From: Cylindrobasidium torrendii FP15055 ss-10
Taxonomy: Eukaryota > Basidiomycota > Agaricomycetes > Agaricales > Physalacriaceae
Length of the DNA: 47,775 nucleotides
Assembly: GCA_000934385.1 (NCBI GenBank)
Contig: KN880614.1
Coordinates: forward strand, 1 to 47,775
Reading direction: 5' to 3'
This document shows positions 9,371 to 20,287 of this stretch, one piece after another. Under the pieces are notes generated by a model. It was not told where the DNA came from and ran no database searches. It saw nothing but the letters and a program-made list of their open reading frames with translations. Position 1 is the stretch's first letter. Each line of letters starts with the position of its first letter. The position numbers were made by a program, and so were the translations under genes.

Positions 9371-12300
9371 TCAATGCCTCTGATCCATCGCGCCTGAAAT
9401 ATACGCGGACCAATCGTCCACCCTATTGGCACAACATTATCAGCCCCCTCCCCCCGAGCAAGAAATGAGAAAACGCACCCCATCCCATTCGGCGTATTTG
9501 CCCACAAGAACGCCGTCACATCATCTAACCCAGTCTCACCGACAAAGCCCGGGAAGCCGCCTCCATTCATGTCCGGAGACCATCCCGACATATCATGTCC
9601 CGAAAGCCCACCGGACGGGCTCTGCGGAGGATGTACAGGCAAGCGCCCCAGATCTTGACTATGTACCGGCAACGACTCAGGCGGCATCCCCCATCCGCCC
9701 GCCAATAGTCGGTGCAACTGGTCATTCATCACAGGCGGCGAAAACATCCCTGTACCCGGTCGACTGCCAGATCTACCGGCTAGCGTGCCCAAGCCGCCCA
9801 GAGCATTTCCATTCGTATTCGCCGACAAAGGTATTGCACCGCCTGAAGCAGATGACTCGACGAACTGCGACGGCTGGTGGTCATCTTCATGATCAATCGG
9901 CGCATCAGAATCCCTCCGTCGTTTGAACGCGGCACTCGCGTTCGCCTCAGGAAGCGGCAGCTCGCTCACCGACGCCAGCTGGTATAAGATATCCCATAGT
10001 CGGCCAGCAAAGTGAACACTAACACGCCTGATCAGAATTCAAATTGGAAATACACATGAGAACGCACGAATTTTCCATGTCTTTGAGCACTTGCATGCAG
10101 TTATGCACATCCACCATCTCCTTGACAGGGTTCAGGCTCAACCGCGTCCGTTTCCCGCCCCAGATGTTGAGCAACAAAACGATGCCTGCTGCGAAAGATT
10201 GTAGCTACAGACAGGATCTCAGCACTCTGTAAGGGTTAGATAAGACACGACCGTACCATAATGTATGCTTGTGCCCATGTGAACCCCCTCGCCCTTTGTA
10301 TGCTGACAATATGGCTCAACGACCGTGACGCGTTCGTACATATCGCCAGCGAGGGGAACGCCGGACTCGCATTTCGGGGTGTAGGGATAAACGGTTTGTG
10401 TATAAGCACTTGCAGGTTATAGTACGTTGCATACAAAGAAACACTTTGGTTGAAGAAGATTTCGTCTTGACGGTGGGGGTCCCAACGCACTTGTGAAAAG
10501 TCAGCATAAAGATCGACCGGGAGTAAATGGAGCACACAATGTTCTGGTACGGCATCAACCCATCTGTTCAGTGTTGAATCTAGCTCAGTGACCAAGTTCT
10601 GTTCCCAGTCTTTGCCTTGGTGCGGTCGGTTCTTGTTTGCGGAATACTAGAAGACGTCGGTCGAGAGTGTGCTTGAGGACGAAGAGCGTACCAGTGTCCG
10701 CAAGCATGTCCCAACAATTTGGTGCAGCTTGATGTAAGCTACAAAGTACGACATGTAGGAGGGCTTCCCAGGAGGTTGTTTGAAGCGTTGTTCAGGGTCT
10801 GGGTGATCCCAATATTCATCGTCGACCTCGATGGGCAGTGCGACATCAATACTTGAGTGCCAGGGTCAAAAACGAGAGCTGGAGATGACCTGAACGAGAA
10901 CCCACTCATCATCATGTATCGAACATGGCCGGCCCATATCCAAGCTGGCTTGACGGTCCATGCAGAGAAGAGTCCTAGTTAGTTGAGCTAGAGATGATGC
11001 TGCGCTTCAAAACGAATGGTACACACCAAAAAGCTCTCTTCCACATTTCATCCTCAATAGTAGGGTGAGAGGTCTTTTTCTTTCGATGGGCACCCACGTC
11101 CTGCGCAGAGCGTAGACCCATGCCAATGACAGTCCAGGACGACTGGGGAGCGCTCGTTCCGAACAAGTAATTTGCATAGAGCTGCTGGGGGGTCAAAACA
11201 CATTGGTATGCTGTTCTGTCGAACCACTCACAGCGTAGAACTGGACATCGAAAATACTAGGAGGCGCGAGGAGCGAGCGTCTCATTGTCTGAACCTGGGT
11301 GAAGTACATCCACCCGGACGACCTCCTCGTCTTCTCGCCTTCTAATAGCACTCGTGGGTCCTTTAGGAAACGAGCGCCGTTTGCCAGTACAAGCAATGTC
11401 ACTGCGCCGAATATCTGGTCTTTGCGGTGCATGCCCTGTGCAACCAATCTGTCGAACGTTTGGCGGTGGAGGATGGGGGTCATCATGTTTGGCATGGAGA
11501 AGTAGGCTTCAACAAGGGATTTGAAAAGGTTGGGCTCAGGGAAAATATAAGCAGGCATGTTCTCCTTCAGATGCACTTCATCCTCCCACTGCGAAAGTAT
11601 GAGTTGATTGATTGCAAGCGGGGAAAGAGACGCACATATGGTTTGTTCTTGAACTCTGGCCGCGCCTCCATAAGGAGGTTTCCTCCGCCTGTAGCCTTGG
11701 TCCAATTGCACACATTGGTATCCTCGAGAACCTTCTTGTCTATCGGACTGAGTTCCACGCCATGTTTGAGCTCGAGTGCAGTATGAACGAGTTGCGCGCT
11801 GCTGGACTTGCCGAAGAAACGGGACCATGCGTCGCCCCCTACTTGTAACTTCTCGAAGTTGTCGGTAATGATATAGTATTCTTCAGAGTCCTCGGGGGTG
11901 GAGGTGCCTTCGATGGTTTGTTTAGTACTGGATGATGGGGAACCGGAGGATTGGGTGGATGGACTTGAGGTAGGTGATGTTTGAAGAGGGGCAGACCTTG
12001 CAGTTGGACCGACAAGCTGGAAGAAATAAGTAACAACTCGGTCGTGGGAAGCGAAACGCACGTTTGTTAAGAGTGTATCCATGCGCTCGACGCGATCCTC
12101 AAGACTCTCGACATGTGATGATCTAAGACTCTCATTCAGATTGGCAGAGTATCGCAGTTGAGGCCACGCACCCTTTCGCAGCTGCACCTGAGGTAGCGCG
12201 TTTCTAGCTAGGCATCAGCGTGAGTGCGCATATATAGTCACGGGTTCGCTCACCTGCGCAGCCTGGACATACGTGCATGTTGCATTGTACAGCTTACAGT

Positions 12301-12530
12301 TGGAGCACCGTTCCTCGTCCGTCTTTGGGGAAAGAACTACTCCGTCGCCTGAAAGCATGTTCAGTAAGTTGTCCGTTTGGTTTGTAGGACTCTGTACGCA
12401 CACCGAACTACAGGAACGGTCAGTTGCGCCCCTTCCCCACAACACGCTGCGTACTTTTCTTGCGCCGACAAAAATCACACGCCCGTTGTAGTCGACGCCG
12501 TTTGTGGATGTTGTCCTCCTCGCTCGCCAT
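9371..12530 (-). CDS. Zn(II)2Cys6 fungal transcription factor
   Basis: Fourteen exons: 12530-12455, 12407-12402, 12348-12254, 12187-12062, 12016-11636, 11588-11232, 11184-11027, 10974-10906, 10851-10692, 10646-10538, 10489-10257, 10204-10068, 10027-9479 and 9422-9371. The total is 2508 nt, or 835 aa. The N-terminal zinc cluster has Cys18, 21, 28, 42, 45 and 52 (CDFCRRKKIRC then CSNCKLYNATC), preceded by a basic HKRRRLQR. A coiled-coil linker (VESLEDRVERMDTLL) follows. The long middle region is the Fungal_trans domain, with LYANYLFGTSAPQSSW, MGLRSAQDVGAHRKK and RWDPHRQDEIFFNQS as landmarks. The C-terminus is glycine/proline-rich with a family-like end (VDDWSAYI). It should bind CGG-containing DNA; targets cannot be read from the sequence. 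It is convergent with the fungalysin gene. The 6-nt second exon is described separately. Confidence 0.92.
12402..12407 (-). other. 6-nt microexon of the Zn2Cys6 gene
   Basis: The exon TTCGGT lies between an intron 12454-12408 (GTACGC...CTGTAG, branch AACTGAC) and an intron 12401-12349 (GTGCGT...TTTCAG, branch TACTGAAC). It supplies the end of the Ile codon, all of Arg and the first base of the third zinc Cys, restoring KKIRC. Skipping it keeps the frame but destroys the cluster. Confidence 0.8.
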
Positions 12531-13808
12531 TGAGAATAAACTAATAGAGAAATAAAGGCCGTGAGAGTAATAAGCAAAGGTTTAATACAGCCATCAAATT
12601 CCGATAATGTCACAGGGGACAATCACCATCATCGCATCGGCCGGCAACGTCCGGCTATGGCAGAGCGCGCGCCTGTTTTGAATCTGTCCGCCAACAATCC
12701 TCGTTCCCAACGGCGACAGTGCTCTGGAGCGCTCTCGTTGTTGTACAAGACTGCGAGTCTCAAATTTATTGCAAGTACACCTAGAAATGAGTTCATTCGT
12801 CACTGAACTTGAGCCATCCGAGTCCCCGGCCCCTTGCCACGTTCTGAACACGCATTTTCTGAGGTTGATTCTTTTGACAGACGGATATTTACATGCATGT
12901 CGACATTGACGTCGCAGATGGCTGTGTACACAGCTTTCGAGTGCCCTCGCCTTGCTTGGCACTCGCGGACATGATGCTTTCGAATTCGTGTGACGAGTCC
13001 TTCAACCTGGTTACTCCATTTCCTCTTCGCGAGGGACCCTCATTTGCAGGCATTCGTCGCGAACTCTACACACCAACAGCTTGGTTACAACTTACGCACC
13101 TCGGTTGTACGTCGATGAGATAAGCGCAGCTTCTCGTACATACCAAATGGAAATGAGTTCTGCAATATGACAGCAATCGTTTGGGTGTTTACGCATCCTC
13201 CTTGCCCGTTCTCTTCTTTGCAAATTATTTGCAACAAAAGGTTTCCTTAAGATTCCGACCCACAGATCTCACGCTTTGGCCGAACTTCATATACCATAAC
13301 AAGCAACACATGTGTGTGTCCATCATTGTGGCCGTACAAATTGACTTAGCGTCACCCGCGTCATATACCCACTCATCTTCCCTTCGCATACAGTCGACTC
13401 GCAGCACTCAGCTACTAACTACATTAAGATTGTGATCATGCATCGAGTTAAGCACTTATTAAACGTAATATCTCGACCACTAATACTAGTACTAAAGCCT
13501 ACGAGAGGTCCCCAGACGCATGCTGAACAGCCCTTCAAGGGCCCCGTTTACGGAGACGCTTTCGCAGACGAAGCCGCCCTAGCCAAGAATGCCGACACCC
13601 CGCGGAGCAATGGTTGAATGGAATGTGAAGCATTATGCATTATGCTTTCTCCCCAAGTCATTTTCTCTATTACTTAGTGCTTCCAATCAACAGACTTGCC
13701 GAGTGCCCTACCTCGCCACCCCCCGGAATTCATCCCAACAAACGCTGCCCGCGGCGGAGGCGCAATGTCCGCCCGTCGATAATACTCTGCGTACCAGAAC
13801 TCTGATAA
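12531..13808. other. Intergenic, no gene recognised
   Basis: This is upstream of the Zn2Cys6 gene. Several 60-85 codon frames occur, for example 13181-13435 and 13432-13617, but none shows domain signatures or splice sites giving a longer product. It probably holds the regulator's promoter and other non-coding sequence. Confidence 0.4.
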
Positions 13809-14111
13809 ATGGTGACTTTTGCACACCAAAATAAAGTTCGAGTTAACACTTATGGTTCAATGCTAACAATGCTTTCCGCTGATGCTCACACTAAGCGCAG
13901 GCTAGTGCTCAGATCGCCGACCCTAGACATGCAGCGACCCTTGTTCCTCCGATGCGAGTACACCAACGACTCGTTTCCCATAGACCCCCCGGACTTTCAG
14001 AACATAACTCTGTGGGCAGATTTCGACAATTCGGGCGCGAAGTCTGTCGAGAAGGAATGGGGGGTCTTGTTTAGCAAGCTCTATGATACCGGTCCAAGTC
14101 TAAATAAGTAA
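13809..14111 (+). CDS. Possible small hypothetical protein (up to 100 aa)
   Basis: This is an open frame ending TAA, with its stop 22 bases before the stop codon of the convergent IF-2 gene. An internal ATG at about 13929 begins a stretch (FLRCEYTNDSFPIDPP, ITLWADFDNSGAKSVEKEW) that has a protein-like composition. No family is recognised and no intron is evident. It could be the last exon of an undetected gene. Confidence 0.3.
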   Translation: MVTFAHQNKVRVNTYGSMLTMLSADAHTKRRLVLRSPTLDMQRPLFLRCEYTNDSFPIDPPDFQNITLWADFDNSGAKSVEKEWGVLFSKLYDTGPSLNK

Positions 14112-14132
14112 TACTGTACGCACACAACTTCA

Positions 14133-16938
14133 TTACAACTCTGCCAGGGACTCCTCAATGGTAAAGCATTGGATGGTATCCCCCGGTTTAAGGTCTGCGC
14201 AATCCAACGCCAACCCGCATTCGCTACCCTTCCGAATCTCAGTCACATCGTTCTTGAGGACACGCATAGTCTCGAGGTTCCCTGGAACATTGTTAGCATA
14301 GGGATCAAAAACACATACAGGAGTCGCTTACCTTCATAAACGACCTCCCCATTTCTCATCACTCTCGCCTTGTGCTTCTTCTGCACAAGACCCATGGTCA
14401 CCCTCGACCCCGCGATATGCTTGGTCTTCCCCTTGGAAGTGACCTCGAATATTTGCAGCACGTTTGCTTCGCCAGTGATAGTCGTTGTTACCACCTTCGG
14501 TAATTTGTCCCTCACCGCGTCTGTGACGCTATCCACCAGTCGGTAAATAATAGGGGACGACATGATTGGGACACCCTCTCGATGCGCGAGCAATTCCATG
14601 GCCTTGGGCACCTTCACTGAGAATGCGACGACAGATGCTGCAGCCCATGGTCAGAAAAAATGGCATATTCAAGAGATACAATGACATACCTTTCGCTGCT
14701 TTGGCGGTGAGAATATCCGACTCAGACACATCACCAACGCCAGCCGAAATGACCTGCGACTTCACCGCGTCGTTCCCAAGATTGTGCAGAGCGCCAGAAA
14801 CCGCCTCTGCGCTACCACTGACATCGGCCTTGATTAAGAGCTTGACTTTCATCGGGCCCTTTGGTGCGTCCTCTGCCACGAAAACCTTGCCAGCATCCTC
14901 GGCCTGCTCTTCCAGCTGTCGACGTTCCCGCTCTAACCGACGCGCCTCATTGATAGCATCGACATCTCGAACAGACGAGTCCTGATCCGCCTTTCGTTCA
15001 CGGTTGGACAGAGCCTTCTTGATATCGCTCTCTGAGCCCTGAAGTACCTCGTCGCCAGCCGTAGGTAGATGTTTCCAACCAGAAACCGTCACAGCCATCC
15101 CAGGGAATGCCTCCTTCACGGGCTTGCCAGCAGAATCCGCCATGCTTCGCACCTTGGCATTGGCGCATCCCGCTAGAATATGACTGCCCGGCTTCAAGCA
15201 CCCGCGGGTTACAAGCACGGTCGCCACCGAACTGGAGGCTGAAATTAGTAGGAAGCATGGGAAAAGGCGCGGAATGCATACCCTAATCCTTTGGATACCT
15301 TCGCCTCGAGGACAAAGCCGTTGACATCTCCATCTCGTTCTGCACGAATGTCCTTCATCTCTGCCACTGCCGACAGGGTCTCAACCAATGCCGGCAAGTT
15401 CTTTCCTGTCAATCCAGACACTTCCACTGAAGGTATCTCGCCGCCGAAGTCCTCCAACTCAAGTCCTTCCGCCATCAACGCTCGCTTCACCTTGTCGGCA
15501 TCCGCGCCAGGCTTGTCAACCTTGTTCACCGCGACGATAACAGACACATTCTCGTCCTTTTTGATAAGCTCAAGGACCTCACGCGTCTGAGGCATGACGC
15601 CGTCGTCGGCTGCAACGACAAGAACAATAATATCCGTCACCTGCGCACCCCGCGCGCGCATAGCCGAGAACGCAGCATGGCCGGGTGTATCGAGGAAAGT
15701 GATGCTGCCTGAGCCACCGGGCACTGGCACAGAGAATGCACCAATATGTTGCGTGATTCCGCCAGCTTCGCCCTTGGCCACAGCTGTCGAGCGCAGAGTA
15801 TCGAGCAGGGTCGTTTTCCCGTGGTCAACGTGACCCATGATAGTCACAATCGGGGGGCGGGTGGGCAGAGTGGTGGGGTCAGGGTGAGGCGGTCGTGCAA
15901 AGAGGTTGAAGCCGAGCTCATCGTCGAATATTGGCCGATAGTTGTACTCTTCCGCGAGTAATGCAGCATAGTCCGCGGTGAGAACATGATCGTAGGACAT
16001 GTCGTCCTCCATGCCGGCGCGCTTCATCGTGCGCTGGAGCGAAGCTGCAAGGAATGCATAAGCGCAAGGCAACGAGATAGAAGATAAGCGTACATAAACG
16101 CTGGTGGAGCAACTGTGCAAGCTGGCCCACTGTGCAGGTGGTAGGGATATAAAGGTCGGCTTTGTACTTTTTGGGCTTGAGTGCCTTGTGCTCCTTCTTG
16201 CGCTTTACGGGGACGGCTGCAGCCTGCTGAGTGTCCCGAGCCTTCTCATCGTGCAAAATGCCAAGCTTGGAGCCTTTGCCTTGCGCGCGTTGAGCCTCGA
16301 TCTTGCGTGAGTGGTAGTTCTCCTTTGCTTGGACTTCTGTCTGTCTTGTCTTCTCCGCTGATGTGCGCTGTTGAGTTGGCTGGCTGAGGGTTTCTTGTTT
16401 GGTCGTGCCTTCGAGTGCTGAGACAGGTTGGGATAGATGCGGAGCTGACTGGTGATTTGCGTCGTTTTTCGAAGAGCTGCCGACGGAAGGAGCTGGTGTG
16501 ACTTGAGCGTCGCTAGACTGCGTCGCGTTGATGCGCTCATTCCAAGGCCGTCGTTGAGCCACCATGTCTGATATAGGCTGCCGTATCTCCGGCTTGGGCG
16601 TAGGCGCGGATGTAGGCGCTGAAGAAAGTGGCTGGCGCGGCACAGATGAGCGCTGGACATATTGCGCTTGCGGGGCCTGTGGAACTCGCTGATCCCAGTC
16701 TTTGCGTGGAGTCGACGCTGTCGCTTGTGGTGCGGGCCTGTCCCATTTTTTTGCGGTAGGAGTCGCCGGAGACGAAGTTGCTTGCGTATTCCAATTGCGA
16801 GGCTTTCACATATTAGCATGATACAAACTATTGGGGCATGTAACACACCTTGAGCTTCACTGCCGTCGCCGTCGACGACCTCCGGACCTGCATGCATTTT
16901 GCGCAGCTCTCCAGTGCGCGAAATCGGTGGCCGTGCAT
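14133..16938 (-). CDS. Mitochondrial translation initiation factor IF-2
   Basis: Six exons: 16938-16849, 16802-16094, 16044-15282, 15231-14690, 14637-14332 and 14281-14133. The total is 2559 nt, or 852 aa. The first 30 residues are basic and nearly free of acids, as in a mitochondrial presequence. A long low-complexity region precedes the translational GTPase domain. That domain has G1 GHVDHGKTT (about 337-345), G3 DTPGHAAF, G4 NKVDKPGA and G5 SGLTG. Domain II ([14 protein letters not shown]), the IF-2 linker and domain III ([16 protein letters not shown]), and a C-terminal beta-barrel ending IEESLAEL complete the family order. It places initiator fMet-tRNA on the mitochondrial ribosome. The intron 15281-15232 must end at CCTCCAG, not at the TTTCAG 7 bases before it, to keep the frame. 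The length is a little above the yeast protein because of the N-terminal linker. Confidence 0.95.
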
Positions 16939-18615
16939 CGTGTCCGAAATGCAGTAAAGCAGTCGGAAATTATGGGTTCGATGACGGGGGAATGGAACGG
17001 AGTGATTATTTGATCGGATGCGGAATGGAGTGCCGATGCACGTGGTTTAACAAATGACAAGCAAGTACGAGGAGGACAGTCGTTCGACACACTCGGGCTC
17101 GGCGTTGTAGTGTAAAAGTAAATAGAGTGTGTAGAGAGAGCAGAAACGCGGTTTCCTGTCTATACCAATTGATAAATGTAATAAATTTGCTAGAAGATGG
17201 AGAGCAACCGACACAACTTGAAGAACCAGACGAAAAGACGAGTTCTAATAGACAGCCATGACGGGGAAAACAGAGGGGAGATGAAGACAAAGGTTCTACA
17301 AGGTTTTGGCATTTACACACCGTTGAATAGAGCAAGGAAGAAAGACAGGCGACTGCAGCACAGTGTCTTGTAGGCGATTCAAAGATGGGAATGTGAACTA
17401 TTCTCAAATACACTCAATGATATGTAACCAACCGCATTCAGTACGTCTACAGAGCCACAATTCGATTCTGCCGCCGGCAACTTATATAAGCCCCATTGTG
17501 AAGCAATCTGTGTGGGTACATCTGTGGATGCCGACTGCGTATTATGGTTCAACGACCCAGCGGAGGACCGAATGTGTCCCCGAGGTCATGTAGCAGGCCA
17601 TCGACCCACAGATGAACAAGCGGAGAAATAAATCTCCGTCTTTGACTCCCTCGGCCGCGCTGAACTACAGCGTGTACTTAAACAACTGCCAGGTTCCAAA
17701 GCAACCACTCCATACAGCTCGATCACTTTTGATGGCACGCCACATGCGCGCCGGTTCCTCGACAATCGACATGCTCTCGAGATGCTTTGGACCCGGAAAA
17801 GTCAACGCCAATTCTACCCAGATTACGCTATGAAAACTGCGTGTTAATCTACCCCTCAAACCGGGGCTACATACGACCTTACGGTCTAATCTTCGAGGTT
17901 TGCAAATACAACGAAAACGAGGCCTGTAATTGCGCGCCCAAACTAGCTCTAAGCAGTGCCACTTGATGGCATGAGCTATTACCTGCTTAGGGCACCGCTT
18001 ACAATTTTAAAAGGAAGTTATTGCTCTCGGCATGGGATTCTAACGGTTATCTAGCTACTAAGACCAGGACCACGACGATTTGAGCCCTTGTAGGAGAGAA
18101 GTTCGCCTTCCATCAGGTGTAAGTAGCAGAATTTCCAATGCTTTAATTGAACTACTTGTTCCAAAGCCTGTGGAGATGAATTCCGCACAGAGTATCTGTA
18201 CTTCCCCTACTCCCTGGCGCTATTAAGCACATATATTTCCAGTAGGTCGAAGTTGGGACCAACCTTTCGACTGGAGTATCCTTGTATTCCAACTCTAAGG
18301 CATGCTTTAATCGTCATCTCGTCTTCTCGAATTCCAACACGTCTAAGAAGCCAGTCTGGCGCCGATGAGGTTCTAGGGTCGAGAATGAAACTCTAGATAA
18401 TGGCACCGACAATGTCCGGACAGTAGATGTCGTCCGACATAAGCCGTCTTCAGAAGATTCCTTGACCTTCACTGATTTCTTCAAGACGTCACCAGGTGCT
18501 AAAGTATGTCAATGATTGAGGAACATTATGTAGAGCAAGCATAATAATCTAGCGATCTATGAAGTTTTATCTTACAAAGATGGGGTCCGGCGAAGACAGT
18601 GGGTCAACGACGCAC
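16939..18615. other. Intergenic, no gene recognised
   Basis: About 1.7 kb upstream of IF-2. Frames such as 17006-17413 (minus) and 17612-17833 (plus) are open but show no family features or coherent splicing. The start region of IF-2 accounts for the first part. The rest is AT-richer and looks non-coding. Confidence 0.4.
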
Positions 18616-18929
18616 CTAAGATAGGCGTCAAGCGCTTCATACCACATCAGGTGACTGTAGCGTGACGAAAAACACAAAAATCGCAGATATCGTTCGAAAA
18701 TCGGTAGACTTCAGATATCGAAATTCGGAGCCCGAGGGAAAATCAAAATGCACCTCTTGGATTTTCCCTCGGGCTCGCATTTTCAAATTTCGAGACATGC
18801 AGATTTTTGAACGATTTCTCTACTAATCGGAAAATGCTCAGCGGCGCCTAATTGGCGCTTCTTTGGTAGGCTTGTAACACATGTCACACTACACGTGATG
18901 TGGTATGAAGCGCTTGACGCCTATCTTAG
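18616..18929. mobile_element. Foldback / MITE-like inverted-repeat element
   Basis: The termini are a perfect 34-bp inverted repeat: 18616-18649 begins CTAAGATAGGCGTCAAGCGC, and 18896-18929 is its reverse complement. Imperfect pairing continues inward (GTAGCGTGAC against TAGTGTGAC). The centre is a second, perfect 17-bp stem (18728-18744 with 18760-18776, GAGCCCGAGGGAAAATC) around a 15-nt loop. Nearly the whole 314 bp can therefore fold on itself. There is no coding frame, so it would be non-autonomous. I see no clear target-site duplication. The right end lies 3 nt from the stop codon of the carrier gene. Confidence 0.8.
18728..18776. repeat. Perfect 17-bp stem with 15-nt loop
   Basis: GAGCCCGAGGGAAAATC and its exact reverse complement GATTTTCCCTCGGGCTC flank a 15-base loop at the centre of the foldback element. 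If transcribed from the carrier gene's 3' side, it would form a strong RNA hairpin. Confidence 0.85.
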
Positions 18930-18932
18930 CAA

Positions 18933-20287
18933 CTATAAACTATACATCTCCCACACCAAAAAGCCTATGCCCCAAGGCCCAACACGCCCTATCGTCCTGA
19001 GAATTGTGTAAATACGCCGACGCGATGCTGAAGTCATTCCATCGGGATGCTCATTGGGTGCTGGGTTGCGGAAGTAACCCCGAACGCCTTCATCACGGAA
19101 TTTGTTGACGAGGATAGGCCACGGGGACCGCGCTGGATGGGATGCCTCGAGTCTATGTATTTCGACTGCTCGTCGTGCAGCATCCCACGGTCGACCCACA
19201 AATTCATATGCTAGACCCGCGATAGCCTAAACAAAATGTGAGTGAAGAGAAAGAACGGCTGTGTCCACTTACGCCTCCAGTCACCAAAGTGATGCCGTGA
19301 ACTGTGCGCGGTAAGTGTCTTGTCCAAGAAGGCTTTTCCAGGATGGTAGTATCGGCGGTGCCCGGTGTGAAGACGGTGCCAGTCACTTCTTTGGTATAAA
19401 GTGCGCATCGACGCGTTACTTCAAATATGGAGAAGAAGACGGCAAAGCCTTTGAGTACTGTGAGCAGGGGTGAAGAGAGAGAAGGGCGGTAGGCGCACCA
19501 CAGACATCCTTTGCACATCCCCATCCCCATCCGTCCCAGCCCCGACCAGCCATCTCTCCAACGTCCTTCATCCATGAGCGCACCTGCCGCATCTCCTCGC
19601 GTGTCTGTTGCTTGGATGCCATGGGTGCTTCCTGTGTTCCACGAAAGACCTCTTTCCACGCATGCGACCAGGAGTGATAGACCGTACCGCCTTCAAACAG
19701 AATGCGGACATTTTCAGCTGGGGCGGCCACGATGGCTTGAGCACCACCGGCAACCGCGCCTGAGATGGCAGCAGTGACAGTCGGGTGATGCCCGATATGC
19801 GGCTCCAAGAGGGCCGTAGTTTCTCCGTATGTGGTCCAAAGTACGCTACCGAGGACAGCGTTCACGGCCATGGGTGGAATAAAATGCTTTGGGATGACCA
19901 TGAACTGGACAATACATTTAGCTCTGTCGTATACATGGAAGGCACTGTGACGCACACCCTGGTTCTTGACCAGTCCAGAAATAAACTGCGGGTTGAGGGT
20001 ATGTCCATCCTTTGTCGCTATGCCTCTGAGAATGTGCCATCCGGATACTGAATTGCTGGTTGGGTATGCAGAGTGGGATGCAGCGATATGTACAGACCTT
20101 TTGACGGTCGAAACAAGCGGACTGGGCGCGAAAAGTAGAGTGCGATACTGCGTGTGGCCGTGCGGGCCAGCGCTGCTTGGAGGTTTCCGAGGGAGGACGC
20201 GTCTGAGGAAAGAAATAAGCTGCGAATAATCAAAGCGCTGAGAGTCCCACTGACTGGGAATGTCCCGTTGATCCCCGGAGGCATCAT
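18933..20287 (-). CDS. Mitochondrial carrier-like protein (hypothetical)
   Basis: Five exons: 20287-20098, 20047-19956, 19904-19499, 19457-19273 and 19226-18933. The total is 1167 nt, or 388 aa. The pattern YFSRPVRLFRPSKVSGW, then KNQGFMVIPKHFIPP, then a glycine/alanine-rich helix (TAAISGAVAGGAQAIVAAPAEN) is typical of a fungal family with a degenerate mitochondrial carrier fold. Two carrier signatures P-x-[DE]-x-x-[KR] survive, as PAENVR and PWDAAR. The third is not evident, so transport activity is uncertain. The expected location is the inner mitochondrial membrane. ATG 20287 was preferred because it opens directly into the conserved N-terminal sequence; a second ATG follows immediately. 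The stop codon is 3 nt from the foldback element, which must form the start of the 3' UTR. Confidence 0.85.

Noticed and set aside
18000..18060. Possible tRNA B-box-like sequence (GTTAGAATCC on the minus strand)
   Set aside because: It departs from the GGTTCRANNCC consensus, and no acceptor stem or A-box could be found around it. No tRNA gene was supported anywhere in the window.
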